A stretch of DNA of 5,222 nt, from assembly GCA_007129085.1 (NCBI GenBank), contig SKWF01000126.1:1-5222 (forward strand), in the 5' to 3' direction. This DNA is from Balneolaceae bacterium. Lineage in GTDB: Bacteria; Bacteroidota; Rhodothermia; Balneolales; Balneolaceae. The notes under the pieces were generated by a model. The model saw nothing but the letters and a program-made list of their open reading frames with translations, was not told the DNA's origin and made no database searches. Shown piece after piece: positions 1 through 5,222 of this stretch. Made by a program: the position numbers and the translations under genes. The number at the start of each line of letters is the position of its first letter. Positions within the stretch are counted from its first letter, which is position 1.

Positions 1-691
1 CGGGAGCCTGTTGCGGAGTGTTTGCCCACTTCAGAATATCCTCAACCGGAGGAATCAATTCCGGATTTTCAATTTCCCCGCCTTCGCCGGTGTTGGCCCA
101 CATATTTTCATCGTAGGAGTAGGGGCTTTTTTGGGTCTGATCAACCGGAATACCGTTTTCCATGGCGTAGGCGATCTGTTCATCCCTACCCATGCTCCAT
201 TCTCGCACCGGCGCGATGATTTTCAAATCCGGGTTTAGCGTGGTGATGTACCCCTCGAACCTGACCTGGTCGTTTCCTTTGCCGGTGCAGCCGTGGGCGA
301 TCACTTCGCACCCGAATTCTGCGGCAAACTGTACGGCCAATTGAGAGATCATCACCCGCCCAAGCGGACAGCCGAGCGCATATCCGCCCTGGTAATCGGC
401 GTTGGCTTTTACGGCCTCCATGCAGAGTTCTGCGAACTCCTCCTTGGCATCGTAGACGATGGCGTCTTTTGCACCCAGCATCATCGCTTTTTCCTTGATG
501 GCGTCGAGGTCATCGGCGGTTTGACCGATATTTACGGTTAGTGCAATAACATCGCACTCGTACTCTTCCTGGATCCATTTCAGCATCATGCTGGTATCAA
601 GACCGCCCGAATAGAGCAGAAGGCAGGTGTTAAAGGTTCCTTTTTCAGCTTCGTGTGACGCGACTTTTTTATAGGTGGTTTGATTTTTCAT
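1..691 (-). CDS. argG: argininosuccinate synthase, N-terminal 230 residues (truncated by window edge)
   Basis: This enzyme joins citrulline and aspartate, using ATP, to make argininosuccinate in the cytoplasm, the penultimate step of arginine synthesis. The reading frame is open from ATG at 691-689 to the window edge, so about 230 of a usual 400 or so residues are present. Visible marks of the family are the N-type PP-loop SGGLDTS (residues 28-34, ATP binding), LGCPLGR (106-112), the citrulline/aspartate-binding segment AHGCTGKGNDQVRFE (132-146), and KSPYSYDEN further on. The PP-loop begins about 27 residues in, against roughly 8-10 in the common short form, so there is an N-terminal extension. 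A later start is possible, but I see no in-frame Met before the loop. No Shine-Dalgarno is visible. It lies 177 bp downstream of argF on the same strand, with a repeat pair in the gap, and is probably in the same attenuator-controlled transcript. Confidence 0.96.
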   Translation of the reverse strand, partial: MKNQTTYKKVASHEAEKGTFNTCLLLYSGGLDTSMMLKWIQEEYECDVIALTVNIGQTADDLDAIKEKAMMLGAKDAIVYDAKEEFAELCMEAVKANADYQGGYALGCPLGRVMISQLAVQFAAEFGCEVIAHGCTGKGNDQVRFEGYITTLNPDLKIIAPVREWSMGRDEQIAYAMENGIPVDQTQKSPYSYDENMWANTGEGGEIENPELIPPVEDILKWANTPQQAP

Positions 692-737
692 GTCGTTGTG
701 TATGTTTTTTAGCTTTTTTGAAATTTGATTGTAATAA

Positions 738-792
738 GTCCCCCTTTGAAGGGGGACGTTTGAACACGTTTAGTGTTCGAACAGGGGGATGA
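738..792 (+). repeat. palindromic repeat element, copy 1 (left, plus orientation)
   Basis: This copy has three parts. First is a near-perfect palindrome, GTCCCCCTTTGAAGGGGGAC (738-757, 9-bp stem). Second is a hairpin, GTTTGAACAC (758-767) with GTGTTCGAAC (773-782), a 10-bp stem with one T-G wobble and loop GTTTA. Third is the tail AGGGGGATGA (783-792). Copy 2 at 848-900 has the same three parts in the opposite orientation. I recognise the CCCCCTTTGAAGGGGG core as a type of dispersed repeat common in Bacteroidota-like genomes; this is from memory, not a search. It lies in the argF-argG gap and would be transcribed with them. Confidence 0.8.
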
Positions 793-847
793 TTCTCGGA
801 ACGGTGATCAAGTCAATGGATTTGGCAAAATCTCATACTCGCGATTT

Positions 848-900
848 TCATGCCCCTCGGTCCGCTGGTTAGCGGACCTCCTCCCCCTTCAAAGGGGGAG
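848..900 (-). repeat. palindromic repeat element, copy 2 (right, inverted), overlapping the argF 3' end
   Basis: Read on the minus strand, this copy starts with CTCCCCCTTTGAAGGGGGAG (900-881). A hairpin follows, GTCCGCT (877-871) and AGCGGAC (866-860), a 7-bp perfect stem with loop AACC, and then the tail AGGGGCATGA (857-848). Architecture and order match copy 1. The hairpin sequence is completely different, yet base-pairing is kept in both copies, which argues that the folded shape is conserved. The argF stop codon (871-869) overlaps this hairpin, and the last ten ArgF residues are encoded by the element. Confidence 0.8.
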
Positions 901-1858
901 TATGCACTCCATTTGTTTTGAATTCCTTTGCCTCTTCGGTAAGCAGCGTTGCAAAAACGCCCTTCGAAACGACCATCCGGTTTTCGGCCTGTTTATACAC
1001 CAGGGAGTTAGGATGGTCAATGACGTGGTCGGTTACTTCTACACCTCGGTGAGCCGGCAGGCAGTGCATAAATGCGGCGTTGGAATCGGCTTGACTGAAG
1101 AGCTTTTCGTTGACCTGGAAGGGTTCAAAGTGCTTAATTTTATCTTCGTACAAGTGCTCTTCGCCCATGGATATAAAGGTGTCTGTATAGACTGCATCGG
1201 CATTAAAAGCAGCATCGAGGGGATCGTCGAATGTTTTGAAGGAGCCGTTGTGGTCAACAGCCAACAGGGCGAAATAGCTTAAAATGTCATCCGGCCAGCC
1301 GTATTTGTCGGGTGCCGAAAAGTGGACGGTGTGTCCAAATTTCAGCGCTATTTCGGTCAGCGAAAACGCCACGTTGTTGGCATCTCCCACAAACGAAATG
1401 GTGAGTTTTTTGTCTGTGCCGAATGTTTGCTGTAGCGTATAGAGATCTGCCAGCGCCTGCATCGGGTGGTGGTCATCACAAAGGGCATTTATGATGGGGA
1501 TGCTGCCATATTCCGCCATTTTTTGCAGGGTTTGATGGGAGTAGACCCGGGCAAAAACCGCATCACACCAAAGGGAGATGTTTTTCATAGCATCCTTTAG
1601 GGATTCCCGGCAGCTGAACGGTACAGCTTTTCCGCTCGATAAAACCAAGTCAGATTCTACATGGATCACGTTGCCACCAAGGTGATTGATGGCCGCTTCG
1701 GTGCCTACTTTGGTTCGGAGGGATGGCTTTTCAAAAATGAAAGCGATGTTTTTGGACGCAAGTACCTGCTCGGGCGTTTTATGCAGCAGGGTGCTCACAT
1801 CAAGCATTTGTTGAAGTTTTTCAGGGCTATAGTCCCCAATAGTTAATAGATGGTTCAT
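869..1858 (-). CDS. argF: ornithine carbamoyltransferase
   Basis: ArgF transfers a carbamoyl group from carbamoyl phosphate to ornithine, giving citrulline, in the cytoplasm. Its 329 residues start at ATG 1858-1856, which fits the family N-terminus (HLLTIGDYSPEKLQQML). Carbamoyl-phosphate-binding motifs are FEKPSLRT (42-49) and HHPMQ (130-134). The nucleotide-fold-like second domain starts at FVGDANNVAFS (156-166). Ornithine-binding parts are DTFISMG (226-232) and HCLPAHRG (265-272), followed by ENRM (292-295). The intact SMG loop favours true ornithine as substrate over the N-acetyl- or N-succinyl-ornithine used by related enzymes, though only assay would settle this. The motif reads SLRTK where many members have STRTR. 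The catalytic fold ends near residue 306. Residues 320-329 (TPPLKGEEVR) and the stop come from an inserted repeat element. The gene lies 62 bp beyond the attenuator terminator, with no Shine-Dalgarno visible. Confidence 0.95.
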   Translation of the reverse strand: MNHLLTIGDYSPEKLQQMLDVSTLLHKTPEQVLASKNIAFIFEKPSLRTKVGTEAAINHLGGNVIHVESDLVLSSGKAVPFSCRESLKDAMKNISLWCDAVFARVYSHQTLQKMAEYGSIPIINALCDDHHPMQALADLYTLQQTFGTDKKLTISFVGDANNVAFSLTEIALKFGHTVHFSAPDKYGWPDDILSYFALLAVDHNGSFKTFDDPLDAAFNADAVYTDTFISMGEEHLYEDKIKHFEPFQVNEKLFSQADSNAAFMHCLPAHRGVEVTDHVIDHPNSLVYKQAENRMVVSKGVFATLLTEEAKEFKTNGVHTPPLKGEEVR

Positions 1859-1920
1859 GGATATAGATAGTTAGAGGATTATTGAAATTTGATTTTTGCT
1901 GTCTGAGAAAAGTGGAAAGC

Positions 1921-1959
1921 AAAAAAAAACGCCTGCTCAAAATGAATTAAGCAGGCGTT
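1921..1959 (-). terminator. intrinsic terminator of the arg leader (attenuator)
   Basis: On the minus strand, AACGCCTGCT (1959-1950) pairs with AGCAGGCGTT (1937-1928) in 10 perfect base pairs. Three further pairs including a T-G wobble extend the stem, leaving loop TTCATT. Nine T residues (1929-1921) follow directly. No minus-strand gene other than the short Arg-rich leader peptide lies upstream in this intergenic region. The terminator sits between that leader and argF, as expected for an attenuator and not for an ordinary operon end. Confidence 0.9.
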
Positions 1960-2001
1960 GTGAAAACTTTTTAGATATTACACACTAAAGTCACACGCCT
2001 G
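1952..2001 (-). promoter_or_regulatory. putative antiterminator pairing of the arginine attenuator
   Basis: On the minus strand, CAGGCGTGTGA (2001-1991), covering the end of the leader frame and its stop codon, is complementary to TCACAACGCCTG (1963-1952). It forms 6 plus 5 base pairs with a single bulged A. The second segment contains most of the 5' arm of the terminator, so the two structures exclude each other. The first segment begins 1 nt after the last of five Arg codons. A ribosome stalled early in the Arg run would leave it free to form the antiterminator. A ribosome at the stop codon would cover it and let the terminator form. The pairings are read directly from the sequence; the mechanism is inferred from classical amino-acid attenuators. 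Confidence 0.7.
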
Positions 2002-2074
2002 AGCGGCGGCGACGGCGAAGAGAAATGGAAAGAATATTGTGTGCTTCAAATTTCATATCATGAACTTCAGGCAT
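1991..2074 (-). CDS. arginine leader peptide (27 aa) with five consecutive Arg codons
   Basis: This short frame runs from ATG 2074-2072 to TGA 1993-1991 and encodes a 27-residue peptide ending ISLRRRRRSGV. The Arg codons are CGC CGT CGC CGC CGC (2017-2003). Position, size and the run of codons for the pathway's own end product match leader peptides of attenuated amino-acid operons. Its only likely role is to let the translating ribosome report charged tRNA-Arg. An alternative start is the in-frame ATG at 2056, giving 21 residues; both keep the Arg run. AAACTAGAA directly before the first ATG is A-rich, with no clear Shine-Dalgarno. It ends 31 nt before the attenuator terminator. The frame is too short for coding statistics; support comes from the Arg run plus the adjacent RNA structures. 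Confidence 0.82.
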   Translation of the reverse strand: MPEVHDMKFEAHNILSISLRRRRRSGV

Positions 2075-2140
2075 TTCTAGTTTAATCGCAAACAATTTTT
2101 TTGAATACAGAAAAGTTTTAAAGTACAGCACAGAATTCGA

Positions 2141-2171
2141 CTGAAATAGCTCAGTAACGGCTTCATCAAAA
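2141..2171 (-). promoter_or_regulatory. candidate promoter for the arg leader-argF-argG transcript
   Basis: On the minus strand, TTTTG (2171-2167) and TATTTCAG (2148-2141) are separated by 18 bp. They resemble, imperfectly, the Bacteroidota -33 TTTG and -7 TAnnTTTG elements (two mismatches in the -7 box). Transcription would start near 2134, about 60 nt before the leader start codon. A promoter must lie in 2075-2250 if the attenuator model is right, but this exact placement is weak. Confidence 0.3.
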
Positions 2172-2204
2172 CAGGGGTATTTTCAATATAAATTGACCAT
2201 TGAA

Positions 2205-2232
2205 TTGAGTATCATAGAGTTGTGGTTATATA
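2205..2232 (+). promoter_or_regulatory. candidate promoter for nfeD-slipin
   Basis: TTGAGT (2205-2210) and TATATA (2227-2232), 16 bp apart, look like a housekeeping -35/-10 pair. Transcription would begin near 2239, leaving about 45 nt before the ATG at 2284. That placement is one reason to prefer 2284 over the upstream in-frame TTG at 2248. Confidence 0.4.
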
Positions 2233-2283
2233 TCGGGGTATATACCTTTGGAACCTTATCTGATAGCGTTAGATTGTAATAGT

Positions 2284-3627
2284 ATGATGAAAAAGCCAAA
2301 CATAATTATAGCGATAATTCTATTTATTACGGGAACGGCGTTTGTATTGCAGGATGCTGACACACTGGATGTCCCGGAAAATGGCGAGGAAGTTGGAACT
2401 GTTAGTGTAATTCGGGTAACGGGTACCATCGGGCCAACTACAACCCAGTATATTGAGCGCGGATTGAGAGCATCTCGTGAGCGGAATGACGAAATTTTTG
2501 TTATAGAATTGGACACACCCGGTGGACTTTTGGATTCTACACAGGAGATTGTGCAGATGATGTTGGGTAGTTCGCATCCTATTGCGGTTTATGTATCTCC
2601 ACGTGGGGCAAATGCCGGGAGTGCGGGAACGTTCATAACACTGGCTGCTCATGTTGCGGCAATGGCACCGGCAACAAATATTGGAGCTGCATCCCCCGTA
2701 ACGATGGGCGGCGGGGAGATGGATACCGTATCTCAGCAGAAAATTTTTAATTTCTCGGAAAGCTACATCGAAACGATTGCCAACGAACGCGGGCGAAATG
2801 CCGAATGGGCAAAATCTGCTGTACGTGATGGCGCTGCAATAACTGCCAGTGAAGCCCTGGAATTGAATGTGGTAGATTTTGTGTCAGAAAGTTTGGAAGA
2901 TCTTCTGCGAGAGATAGATGGAATGGAGATTGAGGGCAGAGTTTTAAATACCTATGATGCTCCACAGAATCGTATTCCGCAAAATGCCGCAGAAATATTT
3001 TTTAGCTTTATTCTCCGCCCGGAGGTAATGTTGATCCTAACACTTGTGGCTATTTATGGTATTATTGGTGAGGTAACAAATCCCGGCGGAATTGTTCCGG
3101 GAGTGGCGGGCGTAATTGCGTTAATATTGTTACTTTATGGTGTTGCCGCAATGCCGGTAAACATTGCAGGATTTGCATTAATCGCGTTGGGAATAATCCT
3201 GTTTGTAATTGAAGCGTTTACACCCGCATTTGGAATTTTAATAACCGGAGGAGCCGTGTCATTCTTTTTAGGAGCATTAATGTTATTCCAGGATATGCCT
3301 GATGAAATGCAGGTATCGTGGTACTGGCTGGTGCCGGCTACACTGGTAACTGCGCTGTTTTTTGCGTGGATTGTTACATCAGGTATTAAATCTCAATTTA
3401 AAGGCCATCGTGTTGGTGTAGAATACGAAACAGGGCAAGAAGCTGAGGTTTCGGACCGTATCACACCGGAAATTGAGGGGCGTATCCAGCACGCCGGAGA
3501 ATATTGGCGAGCCGAAAGTGATGAAATTCTTGAAGAGGGCCAAAAATGCTATATTCACGAATTTAAAGGACTTAAAGTATTTGTAAAATCAAACCCAAAA
3601 ATAAAAGAGGAGTCTTCCAATGGATGA
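2284..3627 (+). CDS. nfeD: long-form NfeD membrane-bound serine protease (ClpP-class domain plus NfeD C-terminal OB domain)
   Basis: This 447-residue protein is a full-length NfeD. An N-terminal hydrophobic signal or anchor (about 5-22) leads to a ClpP/SppA-like protease domain (about 38-215) with LDTPGGLLDST (76-86) and ANAGSAGTF (109-117). The expected Ser-Lys catalytic pair is Ser113 and Lys153, by analogy with the archaeal 1510-N protease. About five membrane segments follow (roughly 248-264, 272-290, 294-312, 316-335, 347-366). A soluble OB-fold NfeD domain closes the protein (about 374-436, with EYWRAES at 406-412). I chose ATG 2284; ATG 2287 is equally possible, and both give the MKKPNIIIAIILF signal start. 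The protease domain should lie outside the cytoplasm. The gene overlaps the downstream slipin by 8 bp; NfeD and SPFH proteins are well known as a paired system, and in Pyrococcus the NfeD protease cleaves its partner stomatin. Roles in membrane microdomain organisation or quality control are inferred. Confidence 0.93.
   Translation: MMKKPNIIIAIILFITGTAFVLQDADTLDVPENGEEVGTVSVIRVTGTIGPTTTQYIERGLRASRERNDEIFVIELDTPGGLLDSTQEIVQMMLGSSHPIAVYVSPRGANAGSAGTFITLAAHVAAMAPATNIGAASPVTMGGGEMDTVSQQKIFNFSESYIETIANERGRNAEWAKSAVRDGAAITASEALELNVVDFVSESLEDLLREIDGMEIEGRVLNTYDAPQNRIPQNAAEIFFSFILRPEVMLILTLVAIYGIIGEVTNPGGIVPGVAGVIALILLLYGVAAMPVNIAGFALIALGIILFVIEAFTPAFGILITGGAVSFFLGALMLFQDMPDEMQVSWYWLVPATLVTALFFAWIVTSGIKSQFKGHRVGVEYETGQEAEVSDRITPEIEGRIQHAGEYWRAESDEILEEGQKCYIHEFKGLKVFVKSNPKIKEESSNG
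3606..3612 (+). promoter_or_regulatory. ribosome binding site of the slipin gene, inside the nfeD 3' end
   Basis: AGAGGAG lies 7 nt before the slipin ATG (3620), within the last codons of nfeD. It is the clearest Shine-Dalgarno sequence in the window; the other genes show none. With the 8-bp overlap it fixes the slipin start and suggests coupled translation, keeping the partners in proportion. Confidence 0.75.
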
Positions 3628-4402
3628 TCCAGGTGCACTATCAAATTTGATTGTATGGTTAATTACCATCATCATTTTTCTGTCGGTATTTCTGCCGCAG
3701 ATGTTTAAAATACTTCGGGAATATGAGCGAGGCGTAGTTTTTCGTCTTGGTAAATTTCACGCTACAAAAGGTCCCGGGTTTATTATTCTAATTCCGTTTA
3801 TTGATAAAGTTGAACGCGTTGACCTTCGTGTTTTAACTATCAATGTTGATAAGCAGGAAGCTATTACCAAAGATAACGTTACGGTTAATGTTGATGCGAT
3901 TACGTTTTTCAGGGTTGTTGATGCCGAGAAGGCAACAATCCAGGTTGAGCGGTATGTGGCGGCAACATCTATGTTGGCACAGACAACCCTCCGTAGTGTA
4001 ATTGGTCAGTTTGAGCTTGATGAAATTCTTGCCGAACGTGAGAAAATCAATAAAACTATCCAGGATATTATCGATAAGCAGACCGATCCATGGGGCGTTA
4101 AAGTAGTATCTGTTGAAGTTCGTGATGTAATCCTGCCTGAATCGATGAAGCGTGCTATGGCGCGTCAAGCCGAGTCGGAGCGTGACAGACGAGCGAAAAT
4201 TATTAATGCTATGGGTGAATTTGAGGCGGCTGAAAAACTTGTTGAAGCCGGTCAGATGATCGAAAAAACACCTACAGCACTGCAGCTTAGATATCTGCAA
4301 ACGATGAATGAAATCAGTGAAGAGAACTCAACGTTCACATTCATTCCGATCCCGCTAAATTTCCTCGAGTCTTTTAGTACAAAAGATAAGAGCGAAAAAT
4401 AA
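3620..4402 (+). CDS. slipin (stomatin-like SPFH/band 7 membrane protein)
   Basis: This 260-residue protein belongs to the SPFH superfamily, oligomeric membrane scaffolds found in microdomains. A short N-terminal hydrophobic segment (about 9-27) anchors it. The band 7 domain begins at EYERGVVFRLGKF (34-46) and continues through KGPGFIILIPFIDKVERVDLR, QEAITKDNVTVNVDA, LAQTTLRSVIGQFELDEIL and DPWGVKVVSVEVRDV, all typical stomatin/slipin signatures. A charged helical, probably coiled-coil stretch follows (AMARQAESERDRRAKII, then GEFEAAEKLVEAGQMI). The C-terminus has LQLRYLQTM and a hydrophobic patch TFTFIPIPLNF (238-248). In the Pyrococcus pair a hydrophobic C-terminal patch is the NfeD cleavage site, so this segment is a candidate substrate. 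Start at ATG 3620 follows a good ribosome binding site and overlaps nfeD. Length is normal for the family. The exact cellular role is not known. Confidence 0.95.
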   Translation: MDDPGALSNLIVWLITIIIFLSVFLPQMFKILREYERGVVFRLGKFHATKGPGFIILIPFIDKVERVDLRVLTINVDKQEAITKDNVTVNVDAITFFRVVDAEKATIQVERYVAATSMLAQTTLRSVIGQFELDEILAEREKINKTIQDIIDKQTDPWGVKVVSVEVRDVILPESMKRAMARQAESERDRRAKIINAMGEFEAAEKLVEAGQMIEKTPTALQLRYLQTMNEISEENSTFTFIPIPLNFLESFSTKDKSEK

Positions 4403-4423
4403 GTACGGTTCAATAAATGATTT

Positions 4424-4461
4424 AGCCCGGCAGATTAAATCTCTGTCGGGCTTTTTATTTT
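4424..4461 (+). terminator. intrinsic terminator of the nfeD-slipin operon
   Basis: AGCCCGGCAGA (4424-4434) pairs with TCTGTCGGGCT (4442-4452) in an 11-bp stem with one G-T wobble and a 7-nt loop, followed by TTTTTATTTT. It starts 22 bp after the slipin stop codon and separates this operon from the asparaginase gene. Confidence 0.92.
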
Positions 4462-4518
4462 CTGCTATTCTCAGTTACTTATCCACCACAGCTTTTCAAT
4501 AAACCAAACCCAATACGT

Positions 4519-5222
4519 ATGATTTTTGATACCAAACAGACTTTAACAGCTTTGATAGCTGCCATTTTCTTGTCAATGATGTTTATAACCTGTGCCGAAA
4601 CACCTGAGCAGGAGAGTACAGAGTGGGCACTTGCGCTTCATGGCGGCGCCGGAACCATCTCACAGGATCTGCCCGACTCTGTGAAAGATCAGTATTATGC
4701 CGGGCTTGAAGATGCCGTTAGAACCGGTGAGCTTGTCCTTCGGGATGGAGGTTCTGCGCTGGATGCCGTAGAAAAAGTAGTGCAAAATCTCGAAAATAAC
4801 CCTCTGTTTAATGCAGGAAAAGGATCTGTATTTACAAAAGATGGTACGCACGAGCTGGATGCAGCCATTATGGATGGCAGCACCATGCAGGCCGGCGCTT
4901 TAACCGGATTAACGACGGTAAAAAATCCGATCTCTTTGGCTCGAATCGTAATGGAACAGTCTAATCACATCTTTTTCTCGGGTGAAGGTGCCGAAACTTA
5001 TGCTGATGAAACCACTGTGGAGCGTGTAGAGAACGATCACTTTTTTACGCAAAATAGATACGAACAGTGGCAAGAGGCACAGGAAGAAGAGGCGTTTATG
5101 ACTCCTAAGAAACCGGTTGAAACACATAGTTGGATTGAGGATAAAAAATTCGGAACCGTAGGAGCCGTAGCAATTGATGTAGACGGAAACTTGGCGGCCG
5201 GAACCTCTACCGGTGGCATGAC
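4519..5222 (+). CDS. exported isoaspartyl peptidase/L-asparaginase (Ntn-hydrolase), N-terminal 234 residues (truncated by window edge)
   Basis: The frame opens at ATG 4519 and runs off the window. The product belongs to the plant-type asparaginase (IaaA-like) family, which hydrolyses isoaspartyl dipeptides and asparagine after cutting itself into two subunits at a threonine. Visible marks are LALHGGAG (38-45), NPLFNAGKGSVF (94-105), ELDAAIMDG, and the autocleavage site FGTVGAVAIDVDGNLAAGTSTGGM, where Thr213 should be the nucleophile. The N-terminus is a signal sequence (hydrophobic 8-24) with a possible lipobox, FITC, at Cys25. Thr before the Cys is not the usual Gly/Ala/Ser, so lipidation is uncertain, but export seems likely. 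Mature numbering then fits the family: Thr213 minus the leader is close to Thr179 of the E. coli enzyme. It follows the slipin terminator, so it is probably transcribed on its own. No Shine-Dalgarno is visible. Confidence 0.92.
   Translation, partial: MIFDTKQTLTALIAAIFLSMMFITCAETPEQESTEWALALHGGAGTISQDLPDSVKDQYYAGLEDAVRTGELVLRDGGSALDAVEKVVQNLENNPLFNAGKGSVFTKDGTHELDAAIMDGSTMQAGALTGLTTVKNPISLARIVMEQSNHIFFSGEGAETYADETTVERVENDHFFTQNRYEQWQEAQEEEAFMTPKKPVETHSWIEDKKFGTVGAVAIDVDGNLAAGTSTGGM

Larger units (their letters stand above)
738..900. repeat. inverted repeat pair with 55-bp core (MITE- or REP-doublet-like)
   Basis: The two elements face each other as about 53-55 bp inverted terminal units around a 55-bp core (793-847). 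The tails AGGGGGATGA (783-792) and, on the other strand, AGGGGCATGA (857-848) can also pair with each other, so the whole segment could fold as one branched structure in DNA or RNA. No transposase or open reading frame lies inside. It may be a non-autonomous mobile element, or two repeats that landed close together. One window cannot decide between these. Confidence 0.5.

Noticed and set aside
11..541. Plus-strand frames opposite argG
   Set aside because: They are antisense shadows of the conserved argininosuccinate synthase frame, which is open across the whole stretch.
738..900. CRISPR array or rho-independent terminator of argF
   Set aside because: There are only two inverted copies with no spacers. 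The hairpins are not followed by a T tract on the minus strand, and argG continues on the same strand.
773..1282. 169-codon plus-strand frame opposite argF
   Set aside because: It is antisense to a clear OTC gene with full family motifs. Its protein shows no recognisable domain and begins inside the repeat element.
1921..1959. Terminator as the end of an ordinary upstream minus-strand gene
   Set aside because: Upstream on that strand there is only the 27-codon Arg-rich frame and then the divergent nfeD gene. The hairpin is better explained as an attenuator.
2075..2250. ArgR-type ARG boxes in the divergent intergenic region
   Set aside because: A few AT-rich near-palindromes such as TTTCAATATAAATTGA are present, but none matches the ARG box consensus well enough to claim.
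2248..2283. Upstream TTG start for nfeD adding 12 residues
   Set aside because: The added residues are not hydrophobic-signal-like, the TTG lies only about 9 nt from the likely transcription start, and ATG 2284/2287 begins a normal MKKP signal sequence.

Overview
The window looks like chromosome of a Bacteroidota/Balneolota-type bacterium; Balneolaceae is my best guess. The reasons are moderate G+C, start codons mostly without Shine-Dalgarno sequences, a long NfeD plus slipin pair, and the CCCCCTTTGAAGGGGG palindromic repeats that I associate with this part of the tree. The assignment is inference from gene content and style, not from a search.

Left part (1 to about 2150), minus strand: an arginine biosynthesis unit. 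Reading leftward it holds a 27-codon leader peptide with five consecutive Arg codons (2074-1991), an intrinsic terminator (1959-1921), argF (ornithine carbamoyltransferase, 1858-869), a 163-bp pair of inverted palindromic repeats (900-738), and argG (argininosuccinate synthase, 691 to the window edge, C-terminus missing). The two enzymes catalyse consecutive steps: ornithine to citrulline, then citrulline to argininosuccinate. The leader has all the parts of a ribosome-mediated transcription attenuator. The bases just after the Arg run can pair with the 5' arm of the terminator, so a ribosome stalled on Arg codons should favour read-through, and a ribosome that reaches the stop codon should favour termination. 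This is the most interesting item in the window.

Middle part (about 2205-4461), plus strand: a divergent two-gene operon. It encodes a long-form NfeD membrane serine protease (2284-3627) and an SPFH-family slipin (stomatin-like, 3620-4402). The genes overlap by 8 bp and end at a strong intrinsic terminator (4424-4461). The pair probably acts together at the membrane.

Right part (4519 to the edge), plus strand: the N-terminal 234 residues of an N-terminal-nucleophile isoaspartyl peptidase/L-asparaginase with an export signal and a possible lipobox. It has its own start after the terminator.

The repeat pair between argF and argG is the only repetitive or mobile-looking DNA. One copy has supplied the last ten residues and the stop codon of ArgF.
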